NCBI GenBank assembly: GCA_029844215.1 | Contig: CM056728.1 | Span: 58,443,789-58,507,788 of the forward strand | Origin: Przewalskia tangutica | Lineage: Eukaryota > Streptophyta > Magnoliopsida > Solanales > Solanaceae | DNA length: 64,000 nucleotides | Direction: 5' to 3' | The notes under the pieces: model-generated | What the model was told of the DNA's origin: nothing | Databases searched by the model: none | Seen by the model: the letters and a program-made list of their open reading frames with translations, nothing else | Shown here: piece after piece, positions 12,590-24,548 of the stretch | Layout: the number at the start of each line of letters is the position of its first letter | How positions within the stretch are numbered: position 1 is the stretch's first letter | Made by a program: the position numbers and the translations under genes

Positions 12590-12950
12590 CGAAGGCGATA
12601 CGGCAAGCACGAAAGCCAACTACCGATACCAAAGCCGGTGTCACGTGGCGGCCGGGGCAATGCGAGGGCTAACTACCGGATACGAAGGTCGTATCACGAG
12701 ACTTCGCCACTAAACATCCAAACCACGGGCGACACGGGGAAAGTATGAAAGCCAACTACGGATACCAAAGCGTGTCACGCGGTGGCCGGGGCAATCTGAG
12801 GGCTAACTACGGATACCAAGCGTATCACGAGACTTCGCCACTACTGTTGAGCGGGGCAAGTCGAAGGCTAACTACCGAATACTGGCCGAATCACCACGAG
12901 GCGGGGCAAGTGCAAGCCAACCACGATTCCAAGGCCGAATCGGTAAAACC
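12590..12950 (-). repeat. Minisatellite cassette in the solo LTR
   Basis: A core close to GGCTAACTACGGATACCAAG recurs at about 12615, 12667, 12751, 12801, 12867 and 12916, alternating with CGGGGCAA and CGTATCACGAGACTTCGCC segments. The complement of related words (TACTTGCCTCGG, GGCTAGCTTTTGGATC) forms the equivalent cassette of E1 at about 16150-16400. The open frames through it (12430-13035, +) only reflect the repeats. Confidence 0.7.
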
Positions 12951-13960
12951 TCGTGGAGAGCTAGTCCATGGAATAACACTATCAACGGAGCGCGCGTGGA
13001 ATCCTCCGTCAGAGTGCGTCCCAATAAGATCATAACAAATCAGTGACCTCCATTGAGAGACGCGGTGGTATAGAAATACAATACTAGCACGACAAGGCTA
13101 TCACACCAAAACACATGCAAGTTACACCCAACTCAAGGTACTTTCATTTTATGCCAAAGTCCAGGTTTTAACCCCAAGGTACTACGAACGTTAAATTCTT
13201 TTTAAAAGATCCATTTCTTTTACAAAGGTCACCCGATGCCCGTATTATAAAAATAGAGTGACTAACATTTTTAAGTAAACCAAAACAACTTCCATACTTT
13301 CCTTTATTAAACCAAAACACTTCTCCTTTTAAAATCAAGTTACAACATTCTTTTCCAAAGTTCAAGTTTGCCTAATTTCAACATTTCCGTGTCTTATTTT
13401 CGAAAGATTTCATCGTTCATAGTCTTAACGTAATTCTCTTTTAAAATAATTTGAGCAACATATGCCTTATGTGTGAGTAGGTTATTCTTGTTCATAATCA
13501 ATCTTATTAAAGCAGCCATGATCTAGGAAATATAATATCATTTTGTCTCTTCTTAGCTTCTATGCAGATGGAGGTTTCTACTGGTTTTAATAATACTTTA
13601 TTAGTCAATACACTTCCCTTTATTAGCGCTGCTGTGGTTTGTTCGATACTTATTCTCATTTCTGAAATCAGTAAAACATTATTCTTTTAAAAACCAAGTA
13701 CTCATTACTCACGAATGAGGTTTCACACTTTAACAGACTTTAAAATCAATTTAATAAAGTCAACCGTTCCTTTTATCTCTCTTAAGTCGTTATACCTAAC
13801 TTCCCATAAAGCTAGTATAACTTAAGCTTTCAAAACCAAGTATTACTCTTCTTTAAAAAAAAAACGGTTCTTAATTCTTTTGAAATACTTCAAGATTCTT
13901 ATTATTCAGGCTTAAGTCAAAAGATATTGCCGTAAAACTACGTTCGGTTAACACACATAT

Positions 13961-16900
13961 TGTTATACCCCGTAGTTCCAGGGTATGTATGTGAGGACGT
14001 ACGTACGAGAATACGACTGAAATTTTGGAAAGAAAGGAAGATGTGATTTTTCGACGGAAAAGTTTCCGGTTTTTGTGAAGAAAAAGGTTCGTTAATGGGA
14101 ATTGGATTCCCAGATTTGGTATTTGGGCTTCTTGGATTATATTAGAATTTTGAGATTTTATTTTCAGAAATGGTCACGTGGGGCCCACGGGAGAAATTTA
14201 CGGTTTTGTGGGGCCCGCTTTGTTTTTGAGGTTTCCGGCATTTTGGATATTTTCGGAAGACGAAATATTTTGGACGAATCGGGGGGCGACACGTGTCACC
14301 CCCTTGTGTGGCCATGTGGGCCGAAATGGTGTGACAAGTGGCTAGCCACTTGTCATCGCTACTTGGCGATTTTGGCCTTGACACTTGGTAGCCATGTGGT
14401 GTGGTGGGACCCACACCCACATGGCCCAATCTTGACCACACACCTTGCTTTATCCTAACCTTGAATCTTACATATATAGCCCTTAAGTTGAAGAGTATTT
14501 CATCCTCAGAAAGCCTTTCAAGGCAAAAATACTCCTCCTACATGTGGTGTTTCGTCCGCCCCTCTCCCCCTTGTGTAGAATACTTTGGGTATTGTTGTAT
14601 AATACCAAATACCTTAGCCTAGTATCCCTAGTAGTATTCCAAAGTTATTTCAATACTAGGAGCCCGGAAATACTACTTTATTCCATAGTCGTAAAGTGAA
14701 ACCACAGAAAAATCTTCCTAGCTTGGTGGAAGTATTTTTGAGAAGTTGTTTAGAAACTTCTAAGGGTTGCTTGGAGCGGGTTGGAGCGTAAGGATTTGGA
14801 GCTAAACGTTGCTCAGGATCGACATATATCTTGGATAATTTTGGGCTTATCGAGGTAATGATCTATGCCCCCCTATTGTAATTGGATATTACATGTTGTA
14901 GTAGTTACTTGAGTATATTATATTGGAAGGATGTTTATAAAGGTTTGAACTGTATTTACATTGGATTGTACTTACAGACTTGTGTAGTATTATTGTGAAG
15001 CGAATTGAACACGTCAGGTTAGGCGTGTAATCCCAGGAGTTGTTGGCACGTAGCGGGCTGGATAGAGGAGAGATTTGTGTGATAGCGGGGAGAGTCTTTG
15101 CCGAATTTTACGTAGAATCGAGGCTGTTTACTTAAATATTCTCGAAGAGAACTAGAGATTGATAGATATATTGTGGCCTTTATAGGTGGATCTTCTACGC
15201 GCGACATACTTGACTTGGCTTGTGGCTTAAGCTAAAAGGTATGTGATTCTTCCTATACTCTTGAGCATGATTGTTGTGAACTATATAGTACGGTAGACGT
15301 ACGTGTGTGAAATGAATTTTGTTTGTTTAAAACATAAAGTGTTATAATGTCTTTATGGGAAGTTAGTTATAACGACTTTATGAAGATAAAAGAAAGATTT
15401 GGTTTTGACAGTAAAACGACTTGATTTTGAAAGTTAAGAGACTTGATTTTGAAAGATAAGAGACTTGACTTATAACGACTTGTTTTTTTTGGAAAAAGAG
15501 AAGTAACTTGATTTAAGTATAGGTTACTTGTTTTGAAAAGAGTAAAGTTATTTGGGTTTTTAAAGAACACTTGTTGTTGTTTTAAAAGAAAAGCACTTGG
15601 TTTTAAAAAGTATAGAGTACTTGATTTTAAAAATCTTATAAAGATTTTACGAAGGTGTAGTAATTTGGTTTAAAAGGAAATGTGTTTTAATACTACAGTA
15701 TTAGTATCATGTGGCTTTACGTAAAAGAGGTCTTTTGGAAAGAATGAAAGTATGTAGTATTTTGGGTTTGAAACCGGATTGTTGATAAAAATGTATGTAT
15801 GTTGAACTTGCCTATGCTTGTCGTGATAGTCTTTGATGTGCAAGTGTTTTGTTGATGTCTTTGTCGTGACCCTGCAGGAGGCGGTTATCGATTGATTGTT
15901 GGACATCTTGTGGCGTTGGATTTTCCACGAGTATCGTCCACTTTGAGTATCATCTTGTTATTAGTTGGACATCTTGACGCGATGGATGTTCCACGGCGTG
16001 CGTCGATAGGATGGTTTCATGGCCATGACTTAGAGGTGAGATCGGGGCACGCGGTCATTGTGAGGTTCAGATTGTTAGTCCATGGACCGCTAATCCATGA
16101 AGCTTGCGATGATGGCGGCGATCACGGGCTTGATTTATGCGTGTGGTTGAGCACACTTTAGATACTTGTTACGGTCATTTCGTGTATCGGTAGCCTCGGT
16201 AGATAGCTCGAGATACTTGCCTCGGTCATATCTCGTGAGGCGGTTGGCTAAGTGCGTTAGCTTTGGTACTTGCCTCGGCTTTGTTGCGTGGCTAGCTTTT
16301 GGATCTGTAATTAGCTTAGTACCTTGCAGTGAAGTTTTATGACTAGCTTTTGGATCCGGTATAGGCGATTCTACTTGGCGTCGGTTTGATGGCGAGCGGG
16401 ATCTAGTGTTGAGTTCACATATGGGTGTTGTTTTACATCATGCTGCCGTGATGAGAATGAGTTCCACGGGCATGAGTGATATTATGGGCGTGAGACCCAT
16501 AGTTATGTGTGAGTGATTATTTTGGGGATGTGAGTCCCTTACTTGCATCTTGTTTACTTATCAAAAGGTTTTATAAAATGATGAAATGTGATTTCATTAC
16601 GATATTTTCAGTTTCACATACTTGGTACTGTTATGCTTGACCTCGCCCGGCTGCGTTCATCTGCAGTAGAATACATCGGTTGTGGATCCTCGCTCATAGG
16701 ATCTCGATTGGCGTATTGGGAAGCTCCGTTTCTCAGGAGGCTTATCTTTTGGTATGTTTCCTGAGTTGTAGGTCCTTGTACATTCAGGTATGGCGGGGCC
16801 TGTCCGTCATAGTTGTTGTTACATTCTTAGAAGTGCTGTAATCTTGTTGTGGGTAGTGTTGTAAAGGATTGTGGCGTTCGGTTTATATATACATGAAAGC

Positions 16901-17037
16901 GGCCGTTTTGGTTGTCCTATTTACTTTTTATGTATATTTTTTCATGTTCATATTTTTATTTTCCGCTGATTTTCTCACGATGTTGTATCACTAGGGTGCG
17001 GGGTAAGGCACGATCCGCGAACCGGTTGGTCGTGACA
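13961..17037 (+). repeat. E1 5' LTR (3.08 kb)
   Basis: TGTTATACCCCG...GGTCGTGACA, followed by AAAGTGGTATC. A/T-rich tracts such as 15210-15660 are almost identical to 20680-21130 of the 3' LTR, while C/G-rich words differ densely. Splice-donor-like sites CGAGGTAAT (about 14850) and AGGTATGTG (about 15238) lie downstream of the TATA box. The cassette at about 15890-16400 differs in sequence from those of E2 and E3. Confidence 0.9.
14471..14480 (+). promoter_or_regulatory. Putative TATA box of E1 5' LTR
   Basis: CATATATAGC about 510 bp into the LTR, the position equivalent to CTATAAATA in the other LTRs; the 3' LTR copy is at 19948-19957. Confidence 0.5.
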
Positions 17038-17041
17038 AAAG

Positions 17042-17053
17042 TGGTATCGAAGC
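17042..17053 (+). promoter_or_regulatory. E1 primer binding site, altered
   Basis: TGGTATCGAAGC four bases after the LTR end; the expected initiator Met tRNA complement is TGGTATCAGAGC. The difference falls on the CAG word. Confidence 0.75.
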
Positions 17054-17238
17054 GATTAGTCCTCGAAAAGTGTCTGGCATCGTGTCTAGTAGAGTCTTGA
17101 TTATCGGTGTGTTGTGCACCACATCTATAATCGAGGCTGCGAGACATTTAGGATTAGTTTCCATTCTTCTCACTCGAGATCGTGCCTTAGAGTTGTGTTG
17201 TAAGTTGGACTCCTTACGGCGTATTCTTTTACGCGATT

Positions 17239-18480
17239 ATGCCTCCACGTAAGGCAACCGGGCCTGAAGGGCAAGGCGGCGAGAGCTGCTAGTAGGATCT
17301 GAGGAGAACGAGCGCGAGCCGGTCATTACGAGATAGTGCTTGACGGCGAGTTTTGTAGACGCCGCCCGGCTCAGCGAGTTTAGAGCGCGGCGGTGGGCTG
17401 CGAGACCAGTACACGAGCCTCCAGTCCCGGCACAGGCCAGGAGATGGGTTACAAGGAGATGGCGATTACTAGCGAGATCGCGGCGAACATGAGATAAATT
17501 TGGATCACGGCGATTCGATTCGGTAGCCGTAGTTCACCCCGGTCCGGATAGTTTGAGGCTACGAGATTTTACGAGTTGTAGCCGCGAGTTCTATGGGTGA
17601 GGCACGAGGATGATCCGAGGAGTTCATCCGTCGATTCTGAAGAGATCACGCAGTGATCAAGGCTTGGAGACCGAGTGCGTGATCTTGATTCGCATCGGTG
17701 CGTGATACCGTGATCGGCCGGTTTGATCGTGGGGCTGTCCGGGGAGCATGCGCCTCCGGTATTTGGGACGAGTTCTCAGGCGTTTCTCGGCCATTTCTTG
17801 CCTCCGCAGATGAGAGAACGCAGGCGACGAGTTTACGATCTTTGAGGCGGGAGGGCGCCGCGGTTCGGGAGTACAACATAGAGTTCGACTTCGTTGGCTC
17901 GATATGTCCTGCGTTAGTAGCTAATATGGAGGACGAGTGCACGCCACGTCACGAGGCTTGATGACTACTTGGCGAGTCTTGTTGGTGTATCGCTTCAGGG
18001 CATGGACATTGCCGCGTGCGACTCATGCGCTAGGGTGTGAGGCGGAGAGACCGGCGGATTGACAATACCGGCGAAGAAGGCCGGGGCGGCGGGGTCCTTT
18101 GGCAACTTTCAAGGCGGACGCGCGGCCGTGAACTAGATATGCACCTCGCCCGATCAGAGTGGTCCTCTACGATCTTGAAGCGGTCGGGGCTCCTGTGGTT
18201 GAGTTTTGAGGAAGCGGGAGTGTTGGCCGGATAAAGCCACCCCAACCTCGGTGTGGCCAGTGTGGTAAAACCCGTGCGAAGTGTCGCGGTTTTGAGAGTT
18301 TGTTTTACATGCGGCGGCAGGCCATTTAGCGAAGAATTGTCCGACCGGTAGCGCGGATGTTGAGACTCGGCCCGGGATCGATTGCGGGTTCTTCACGCCC
18401 GGCGGCTAAGCGGTGTTCATACACGTGAGCGAGCGAGTCGTGGTGGAAGCTCCCAGTTCTAGCGATCCTTGGAACCGCCT
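17239..18480 (+). pseudogene. gag: E1 gag (frame broken as read)
   Basis: ATGCCTCCACGTAAGGC (MPPRKA) at 17239 follows the leader and matches the starts of the E2, E3 and M1 gags. Capsid motifs are legible in fragments: IWDEFSG (about 17765), VREYNIEFD and ALVANMEDE (about 17870-17935). A single zinc-knuckle unit follows at about 18250-18345. Gag would assemble the particle and package RNA. Stops and frame changes are frequent, but many coincide with C-rich words that also differ between the two LTRs of this same element, so the frame may be better in the real molecule. No protease follows. Confidence 0.75.
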
Positions 18481-18490
18481 TTTTGATTTC

Positions 18491-18995
18491 AGGTATATCC
18501 TTTACACTCTAGAGACTAGTATGCATTGATGATGTGATGTTGTGCTAAGTATTATGTTAATTGTGAATTAGAGGCCCGGTTAGTAAGAGGGGAAATTGGG
18601 TACATAGAGATTGTGAGCCCTAGAATATTATACGTGGAGACCTTAGAGGCGAGGCCGTCTTGGGTAAAAGATTTTGTTTGCGATTTGACCTTTGTTGGAG
18701 TGCATAGTATATATGGGGTATAATTGCGTGATAAGTCCCTGAGGGGTGTGAATTATAAGAGGATAGTTGAGCTAAGAAGACCACTAGGTTTTATTGACTT
18801 GATTAGTGAGATTGTTCCGGATCGGGGAACAAGGTTTGGCGCGAAATGGGTCGGGTTGAGGCCAGATGGCGGGTCAACCCGCAGCCCGGAATAGGGTGGG
18901 GTCAATTTGTGGTAGTCCCGCTATGTGATAGGGTCACGAGGGTGTTAGGCCCAAGTTTAGGTAACCATCGTATGAGCTCGTGGATGTGTTCGACC
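18491..18995 (+). other. Conserved ~500-bp spacer (E1 copy)
   Basis: Runs from AGGTATATCC to TTCGACC between gag and the 3' region, where a complete element would have protease, RT and RNase H. It contains TGTTCCGGATCGGGGAACA, GGGTCGGGTTGAGGCC and AGGGTCACGAGGGTG, all shared with E2, E3, M1 and M3. No open frame is conserved. Confidence 0.8.
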
Positions 18996-19431
18996 TGAAT
19001 CGAATCGTGAAGGCCGGGAATGGCCTTAGAAGAAAAATTGGAACTAGTAAGATGACCGAGTGTGGAGGTAGTAACTCCAGGGTTGTGGAAACTGAAGCAA
19101 TGACTGAAGTGTGGTACGTGTAATAGAAAGAGTTCAGGTATACAAGAAAGGTACGACGAGTAAGAAGAGGAGCGAACAATGTGTTATGAGAACGGAAGTG
19201 ATCATTTCTTTTGTGAAGTGAAGATGCGAAGGGAGTACACTTTAGACCTTGGGTGTGAGCTTTTTGTGATGTTAAGAGGTGATTCCTCGTTGGCTTGAGA
19301 TTTTATGTTATACTATGACCATTGATGGCATGATTGGTTTCGTAAGTATAGTAGTGAAGACTATACCGGCGCTTGTGTGTTTTGAGACTTCGAAGGAACA
19401 TTCGGGACGAATGTTTCTAAGGGGGGAAGAA
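18996..19431 (+). other. E1 3' internal region: two hairpins and PPT
   Basis: Contains AAGGCCGGGAATGGCCTT (19010-19027, 6-bp arms) at the point where M1 has integrase, a short stretch homologous to the end of the M1 integrase frame (about 19045-19125), the hairpin AACATTCGGGACGAATGTT (19397-19415) and the PPT AAGGGGGGAAGAA (19419-19431). Confidence 0.75.
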
Positions 19432-22400
19432 TGTTATACCCCGTAGTTCCAGGGTATGTATGTGAGGACGTACGTACGAGAATACGACTGAAATTTTGGA
19501 AAGAAAGGAAGATGTGATTTTTCGACGGAAAAGTTTCCGGTTTTTGTGAAGAAAAAGGTTCGTTAATGGGAATTGGATTCCCAGATTTGGTATTTGGGCT
19601 TCTTGGATTATATTAGAATTTTGAGATTTTATTTTCAGAAATGGTCACGTGGGGCCCACGGGAGAAATTCTGGTTTTGTGGGGCCGCTTTGTTTTTGAGG
19701 TTTAGGCATTTTGGATATTTTGGAAGGCGAAATATTTTGGACGAATCGGGAGACACGTGTCACCTTGTGTGGCCATGTGGGCCGAAATGGTGTGACAAGT
19801 GGCTAGCCACTTGTCACCTACTCACTTGGCCGATTTTGGCCTTGACACTTGGTAGCCAATTCGTTGGCCATGTGGTGTGGTGGGACCCACACCCACATGG
19901 CCCAATCTTGACCACACACCTTGCTTGATCCTAACCATTGAATCTTACATATATAGCCCTTAAGTTGAAGAGTATTTCATCCTCACTGAAAGCCTTTCAA
20001 GGCAAAATACTCCTCACTCTTTGTGGTGTTTAAATCAGCCCCTCTCCCCCTTGTGTAGAATACTTTGGGTATTGTTGTATAATACCAAATACCTTAGCCT
20101 AGTATCCCTAGTAGTATTCCAAAGTTATTTCAATACTAGGAGCCCGGAAATACTACTTTATTCCAATAGTCGTAAAGTGAAACCCTAGAAAAATCTTCCT
20201 AGCTTGGTGGAAGTATTTTTGAGAAGTTGTTTAGAAACTTCTAAGGGTTGCTTGGAGCGGGTTGGAGCGTAAGGATTTGGAGCTAAACGTTGCTCAGGAT
20301 CGACATATATCTTGGATAATTTTGGGCTTATCGAGGTAATGATCTATGTCCCCCTATTGTAATTGGATATTACATGTTGTAGTAGTTACTTGAGTATATT
20401 ATATTGGAAGGATGTTTATAAAGGTTTGAACTGTATTTACATTGGATTGTACTTACAGTAGACTTGTGTAGTATTATTGTGAAGCAGAATTGAACACGTC
20501 CGGTTAGACGTGTAATCCCCTGGGAGTTGTTGGCCTGGTAGCGGGCCTGGATAGGGGAGGAGATTTGTGTGATAGCGGGAGTCTTTGCGAATTTTCTGTA
20601 GAATCAGGAACTGTTTACTTAAATATTCTACGAAGAGAACTAGAGATTGATAGATATATTGTGGCCTTTATAGGTGGATCTTCTACGCGTGACATACTTG
20701 ACTTGGCTTGTGGCTTAAGCTAAAAGGTATGTGATTCTTCCTATACTCTTGAGCATGATTGTTGTGAACTATATAGTACGGTAGACGTACGTGTGTGAAA
20801 TGAATTTTGTTTGTTTAAAACATAAAGTGTTATAATGTCTTTATGGGAAGTTAGTTATAACGACTTTATGAAGATAAAAGAAAGATTTGGTTTTGACAGT
20901 AAAACGACTTGATTTTGAAAGTTAAGAGACTTGATTTTGAAAGATAAGAGACTTGACTTATAACGACTTGTTTTTTTTGGAAAAAGAGAAGTAACTTGAT
21001 TTAAGTATAGGTTACTTGTTTTGAAAAGAGTAAAGTTATTTGGGTTTTAAAAGAACACTTGTTGTTGTTTTAAAAGAAAAGCACTTGGTTTTAAAAAGTA
21101 TAGAGTACTTGATTTTAAAAATCTTATAAAGATTTTCTGAAGGTGTAGTAATTTGGTTTAAAAAGGGAAATGTGTTTTAATACTACGAGTATTAGTATCA
21201 TGTGGCTTTTACGTAAAAAGAGGTCTTTTTGGAAAGAATGAAAGTATGTAGTATTTTGGGTTTGAAACCCGGATTGTTGATAAAAATGTATGTATGTTGA
21301 ACTTGCCTATGCTTGTCGTGATAGTCTTTGATGTGCAAGTGTTTTGTTGATGTGCTGCCGTGACCCTGCAGGAGGGCGGTTATCGATTGATTGTTGGACA
21401 TCGACGCGTTGGATTTTCCACGAGTATCGTCCACTGAGTATCATCTTGTTATTCCATTGGACGTCTTGGCGTGATGGATGTTCCACGGGCGTCGTCGATG
21501 GGATGGTTTCATGGCCATGACTTCCGAGGTGAGACGGGGCATGCGGTCATTGTGAGGTTCAGATTGTTAGTCCATGGACCGCTAATCCATAAGCTTGCGC
21601 GATGACGGCGATCACGGGCTTGATTTATGCGTGTGGTTCGGCGCTTTAGATACTTGTTACGGTCATTTCGTGTATCGGTAGCCTCGGTAGATAGCTTGAG
21701 ATACTTGCCTCGATCATATCTCGTGAGAGCGGTTGGCTAGAATGCGTTAGCTTTGGTACTTGCCTCGGCGATTGCGTGGCTAGCTTTTGGATCCGTAATT
21801 AGCTTCCGTACCTTGCCCGTAAAGTTTTATGACTAGCTTTTGGATCTGGTATAGAGCGATTCTACTTGGCCCGATCGGTTTGATGACGCAGGCAGGATCT
21901 AGTGTTCAGGTTCACATATGGGTGTTGTTTTACATCATGTACTGCCGGCAGTGAGGAATGAGTTCCACGGGCATGAGTGATATTATGGGCGTGAGACCCA
22001 TAGTTATGTGTGAGTGATTATTCTGGGGATGTGCGTCCCCTTACTTGGCATAACTGTTTACTTATCGCAAAAGGTTTTATAAAATGATGAAATGTGATTT
22101 CATTACAGTATTTTTCAGTTTCACATACTTGGTACCTGTTATCGACCTCGCCGAAGCTGCGTTCATGCCGCAGGTAGAGGTACATCGGTTGTGGATCCTC
22201 GCTCATAGGATCTCAGTTCAGCGTATTGGGAAGCTCCGTTTCTCCGGAGGCTTATCTTTTGGTATGTTTCCCTGAGTTGTAGGTTCTTGTACATTCAGGG
22301 GTATGGCGGGGCCCTGTCCCGTCATAGTTGTTGTTACATTCTTAAGTGCTGTAATCTTGTTGTGGGCAGTGTTGTAAAGGATTGTAACTGTTCGGTTTTA

Positions 22401-22559
22401 TATATACACATGAAGGCGACCGTTTTGGTTGGCCTATTTTCTTATGATGTATCTTGTTTCATGTTCATGTTTTTATTTTCCGCTGATTTTCTCTGATGTT
22501 GTATCACTAGGGTGCCCGGGGTAAGGCACCAGTCACGGGCCCCGGTTCGGGTCGTGACA
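19432..22559 (+). repeat. E1 3' LTR (3.13 kb)
   Basis: TGTTATACCCCG...GGTTCGGGTCGTGACA. Its last 60 bases keep GGTGCCCGGGGTAAGGCACC and CACGGGCC words that are scrambled in the 5' LTR end (16995-17037). Confidence 0.9.
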
Positions 22560-23879
22560 CATACGTCTACCGTACTATATATATATATTCTTTTAAAATA
22601 TCATGCTCAAGAGTATAGGAAGAATCACATACCTCGCGACGATTATCGACTATTAGCAAATAGCTCCAAAGTACTGTAATCCTGCTAGCCTTTTCCATTT
22701 CTCCGAGTAGAATACGCTACTCGCAGTACTTCAACCTATAATGGTCATATAAGTCTATCAACGTCTAGATTACTCTGTAAAAATAATTCTAGATACAGAT
22801 TCCTTTATTCACGGAAGATTGGGCAGCACTTCCCTACCCGCCAAACTACACAAGTCTCAGTAAATCTGATCCATGTAAATCTGATTCGATCTTAACTTCT
22901 TTAATATTCTTCTGATGTGATTACAGTTCAATTATTTTCAATAATCATTCTATATATAGTATACTTCAACTATATATTACTACAACATGTAATTTCCAAT
23001 CACAATAGGGGGACAAGTTTATTTACCTCGATAAGCCCAAAATTATCCAAGTTTAATGTCGATCCTGAGCAAGGTTTAGCTCCTACTCCGTGCGATCCAA
23101 TTCGCTCCAAGAAACCCTTAGAAGTTCTACACACTTCTACTAAGTACTCCAACCAATTATGGAGATTTTTCCAAAGGGTTTCGTTTAGTGGCTAAAAGAA
23201 AGTATAGTAGTATTTTCCGGGCTTTTCGTATAGAGGGTACTTGGAAATACTACAAAGGTTTTGGCTAGAGTATTTTGGCATTATAACAATACTTGGAGAA
23301 GTATTTCTCAACCAAGGGGGAGTATTTTCGAGAACAACTAGGTAGGGGGGGGTGTTCGGCCGAGGCCTTCTCAAGGGGGGGGGTGATTTGGACGAGAGCT
23401 TTGAGAGGGAGGGAGAGGGATTTTTGCCTTGGATTTTCACAAGTGTGGATGAAGAAATGTCTTGCATTAGAGGGGTATTTATAGGCCAATCAATGGCCAA
23501 GATGAAGCCAAGTGGGGGGCAAGTGGAGGGTGAGGATTTGGACATGTGTGTGTGGGTCCCACCTTATCAATCTACCACACAAAATATCCTACCTAACCAA
23601 GACCTCCAAATCGTCCCATAGACGCCCACAAGTCCATCAATTAGAGGGTGACAAGTGTCGCCCTCTCGTTGGTCCAAAATATTTCATCTCTCGGAAAAAT
23701 CCGCAAAAAATATAAATGACATAGCCGGAATTTTCCCTTCGCAAAGTTTGTAAAACGTCTTGTCGGAAAACAATTCTTTTTGTGTGTGTGCACAAAATTT
23801 CGGTCCTAGCCTAACTTTAAGGCTCAAACTTTTCTACGTACGTCCTCACGTACATACTCTGGAAATACGGGGTATAACA
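22560..23879 (-). repeat. Solo LTR, start-side part
   Basis: Resumes CATACGTCTACCGTAC after E1 and runs to GGTATAACA. It includes the TATA complement at 23476-23484 and dense G runs at 23316-23395 on the + strand. No gene is seen; frames at 23192-23621 are overlapping antisense shadows of the G/C-run tract. Confidence 0.8.
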
Positions 23880-24418
23880 GGGGGGGGGAGAGGGGTGTTT
23901 CGGCTAAGCTCTTCTCAAGAGGGGGGGGAGAGGGCTTTGGACGAGAGTTTCTCTCTAAGGGGGGAAAGTTTGGAGACTTGGAAGATGATTTGTGGATGAA
24001 GAAGTCTTCTACTCGAGGGGGGTAGGTAGAGGACATTCAAGGGTCAAGATGAAGGCAAGTGGAGGGCAAGTGGAGGGTGGAGATTCACCCATGTGTCCTT
24101 ATCCATCTACTACACAAAATATCCTACCTAACCTTGACTAATGCAAGGCCACAAAAACGTGCCAAGGTCGTCCAAGTTCCGCCAACTTGAGGGTGACAAG
24201 TGTCGCCCTCTCGTTGGTCCAAAATATTTCATCTTTCTTAAAATTCCGAAAAAAATATAAATGTCGCGTAGTAATTTTCCATTCGCAAGTCTTGGAAAAG
24301 CGTTTCGTGAAAACAATTCATTTCGTGGGTTGTGCACAAATTTTCGCCCTATGCCTAACTTTAAGGCTTAAACTTTTGTGACGACGCCTTACATATATTC
24401 GGAAATACGGGTATAACA
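23880..24418 (-). repeat. H 3' LTR, start-side part
   Basis: G-rich tract continuing the sequence left at 11910, ending GGGTATAACA at 24418. The usual TATA complement has decayed here (GGTAGGTAGAGG at about 24021 instead of GGTATTTATAGG), so this LTR may lack a working promoter. Confidence 0.75.
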
Positions 24419-24548
24419 TTCTCCTCCTTAGAAACATTCGTCGAATGTTCCTTCCCAACAGATAACGATAAGGTTCCTCATAACTTAAAGCGGTTTGCAA
24501 ATGCCACACATGGCCACAATACAACACTTAGCGGATGTAATCGAAAAT
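24419..24548 (-). other. H PPT, hairpin and 3' untranslated part
   Basis: TTCTCCTCCTTAG complement of the PPT, then AACATTCGTCGAATGTT (24433-24449): the conserved hairpin with two loop bases lost but both 8-bp arms kept. Confidence 0.75.

Larger units (their letters stand above)
13961..22559 (+). mobile_element. E1: non-autonomous gag-only (TR-GAG-type) LTR element
   Basis: Complete 8.6-kb element: 5' LTR 13961-17037, primer site, gag, spacer, PPT, 3' LTR 19432-22559. Flanks CATAT (13956-13960) and CATAC (22560-22564) match in four of five bases, and the host LTR sequence continues across them (ACACA.. to CATACGTCTACCG). The internal region is 2394 bp, shorter than either LTR, and contains no protease, RT or RNase H motif and only a trace of integrase. 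Such elements would need enzymes in trans. Confidence 0.9.
11911..23879 (-). repeat. Solo LTR (minus) in H LTR, split by E1
   Basis: An LTR running from TGTCACG (11911) to GGTATAACA (23879) once E1 (13961-22559) is removed, about 3.37 kb. It is flanked by GGGGG on both sides (11906-11910 and 23880-23884), a 5-bp target duplication inside the G-rich tract of the H LTR. No PPT, primer site or internal sequence is attached, as expected after recombination between two LTRs. The direct repeat is low in complexity, so it is weak evidence alone; the two clean LTR ends carry the call. Confidence 0.75.

Noticed and set aside
12430..13035. Two + strand frames (80 and 96 codons)
   Set aside because: They run through the minisatellite of the solo LTR and repeat its units; no conserved protein.
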